A stretch of DNA of 64,000 nucleotides from Ktedonospora formicarum. GTDB taxonomy: Bacteria > Chloroflexota > Ktedonobacteria > Ktedonobacterales > Ktedonobacteraceae. The notes beneath the pieces were generated by a model, which saw nothing but the letters and a program-made list of their open reading frames with translations, searched no databases and had not been told where the DNA came from. Positions 63,380-64,000 of this stretch are shown one piece after another. Position 1 is the stretch's first letter; every line of letters begins with the position of its first letter. The translations under genes were made by a program, and so were the position numbers. Location of the stretch: positions 162,244-226,243 of the forward strand of contig NZ_BNJF01000011.1 of the NCBI RefSeq assembly GCF_016587355.1. The letters run 5' to 3'.

Positions 63380-64000
63380 ATGAGCCTTTCAATAACCAAA
63401 CAACCCATTCTGATCCGGGCAGGTCATAGTGACCTCTCGGGAGTCTATGCGAACCCTTCGAGCGCTCCTCGCGCTCTGATTGTGGCCTTGCATGGGGGCA
63501 GCAACTCAGCCGCTATCTTTGATAACACCATCCCTGGCGAAGCAGGATTCCTCGATACAGCGGCTTCTCTTGGGTACGCGGTGCTGGCGCTGGATCGACC
63601 GGGCTATAAGGCCAGCCAACAGATCGCCGAAGATCTGAGCACCTTTGACGGTCAGATCGCCCTTCTGCGGCTCGCGCTAACCGCAGCCTGGGAGCAGTAT
63701 GGAGCCGACTCGGCGGGAATCGTTCTGCTTGGCCAATCCTTCGGGGGCCTCATTGCCCTTGGGCTGGCTGGCAGCCAGCCTGATGTCCCTTTACTTGGTG
63801 TAAGCTCTCATGGGACAGCATTACGCTGGTTGCCAGGTGCCCTCCAACGCTTTCAAAGCTTGCTGACCGATGCCCCATTCGCCCAGCTTCCTTTCGACGA
63901 GAACTCCAGGTCCCTTGGGCCTGCCAACAGTTGGGTTCATGAGGCCCGAGAACGCTTGAAGCAGAGTCGAACTCCTATGCCGATGGCGGAGTTGCGTGAG
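63380..64000 (+). CDS. Alpha/beta hydrolase, cut by the right edge
   Basis: 207 codons are open to the window end. The fold is clear: RALIVALHGGSNSAAIF (oxyanion loop HGG), VLALDRPGY, and the nucleophile elbow LLGQSFGGLIALGLA (GxSxGG) at about residue 118. The acid and His lie beyond the edge. It probably acts on an ester or amide. ATG 63380 has AAGAGAG six bases upstream. The AAA/LuxR gene lies 550 bases before it. Confidence 0.88.
   Translation, partial: MSLSITKQPILIRAGHSDLSGVYANPSSAPRALIVALHGGSNSAAIFDNTIPGEAGFLDTAASLGYAVLALDRPGYKASQQIAEDLSTFDGQIALLRLALTAAWEQYGADSAGIVLLGQSFGGLIALGLAGSQPDVPLLGVSSHGTALRWLPGALQRFQSLLTDAPFAQLPFDENSRSLGPANSWVHEARERLKQSRTPMPMAELRE

Overview
The window looks like a mobile-element-rich, gene-sparse stretch of a moderate-GC bacterial chromosome, most probably from the Ktedonobacteria (Chloroflexota). 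This is inference: it rests on many decayed IS605-type TnpB pieces next to IS701, IS66, IS110 and group II intron copies, plus paralogous TetR regulators, NmrA/SDR enzymes, a MocR regulator, LuxR-type STAND regulators, HEAT, TPR and NB-ARC proteins. I saw no rRNA, tRNA, CRISPR array or phage module.

Layout. 1-9800: a peroxiredoxin fused to a cold-shock domain (cut by the left edge); a TetR regulator with a second peroxiredoxin sharing one palindromic operator; a membrane protein; a quinone-oxidoreductase-type gene broken by a frameshift and a TnpB element; then a compact TetR - R2-like ligand-binding oxidase - zinc alcohol dehydrogenase operon behind a 26-bp palindrome. 9800-17000: an IS605 end, an NmrA protein, an epimerase divergent from a MocR regulator, and an ECF41-type sigma factor with a membrane protein and a dehydratase/epimerase-like partner. 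17000-23600: a group II intron with its maturase, an IS110 element, and three decayed copies of an unrecognised repeat family.

23600-34400: GNAT, NmrA and MarR genes with matching operators, a methyltransferase, a nucleotidyltransferase split by a 134-bp solo IS end, a pilin-like membrane protein, a 638-residue TPR protein and a TIR gene with one nonsense codon. 34400-39200: IS701, IS66 and TnpB remnants around SRPBCC and HEAT-repeat genes. 39200-43700: a TetR gene divergent from an LLM monooxygenase - SDR - MFS efflux operon around a 21-bp inverted repeat. 43700-48700: kinase, serine-recombinase and NB-ARC remnants and a double GNAT. 48700-54000: an AraC regulator, a frameshifted SDR with a duplicated promoter, two SUKH (SMI1/KNR4) proteins and a membrane protein. 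54000-64000: a membrane-anchored PQQ-type propeller, a SnoaL-like protein, a large intact TnpB-like nuclease, another TetR, an 883-residue AAA/LuxR regulator and the start of an alpha/beta hydrolase.

The intact genes are mostly small operons of redox enzymes, each under a local one-component regulator with an easily seen palindrome. The rest is a graveyard of transposon pieces. Several breaks are single-base changes, some in short homopolymers, so some apparent pseudogenes may be sequencing errors.
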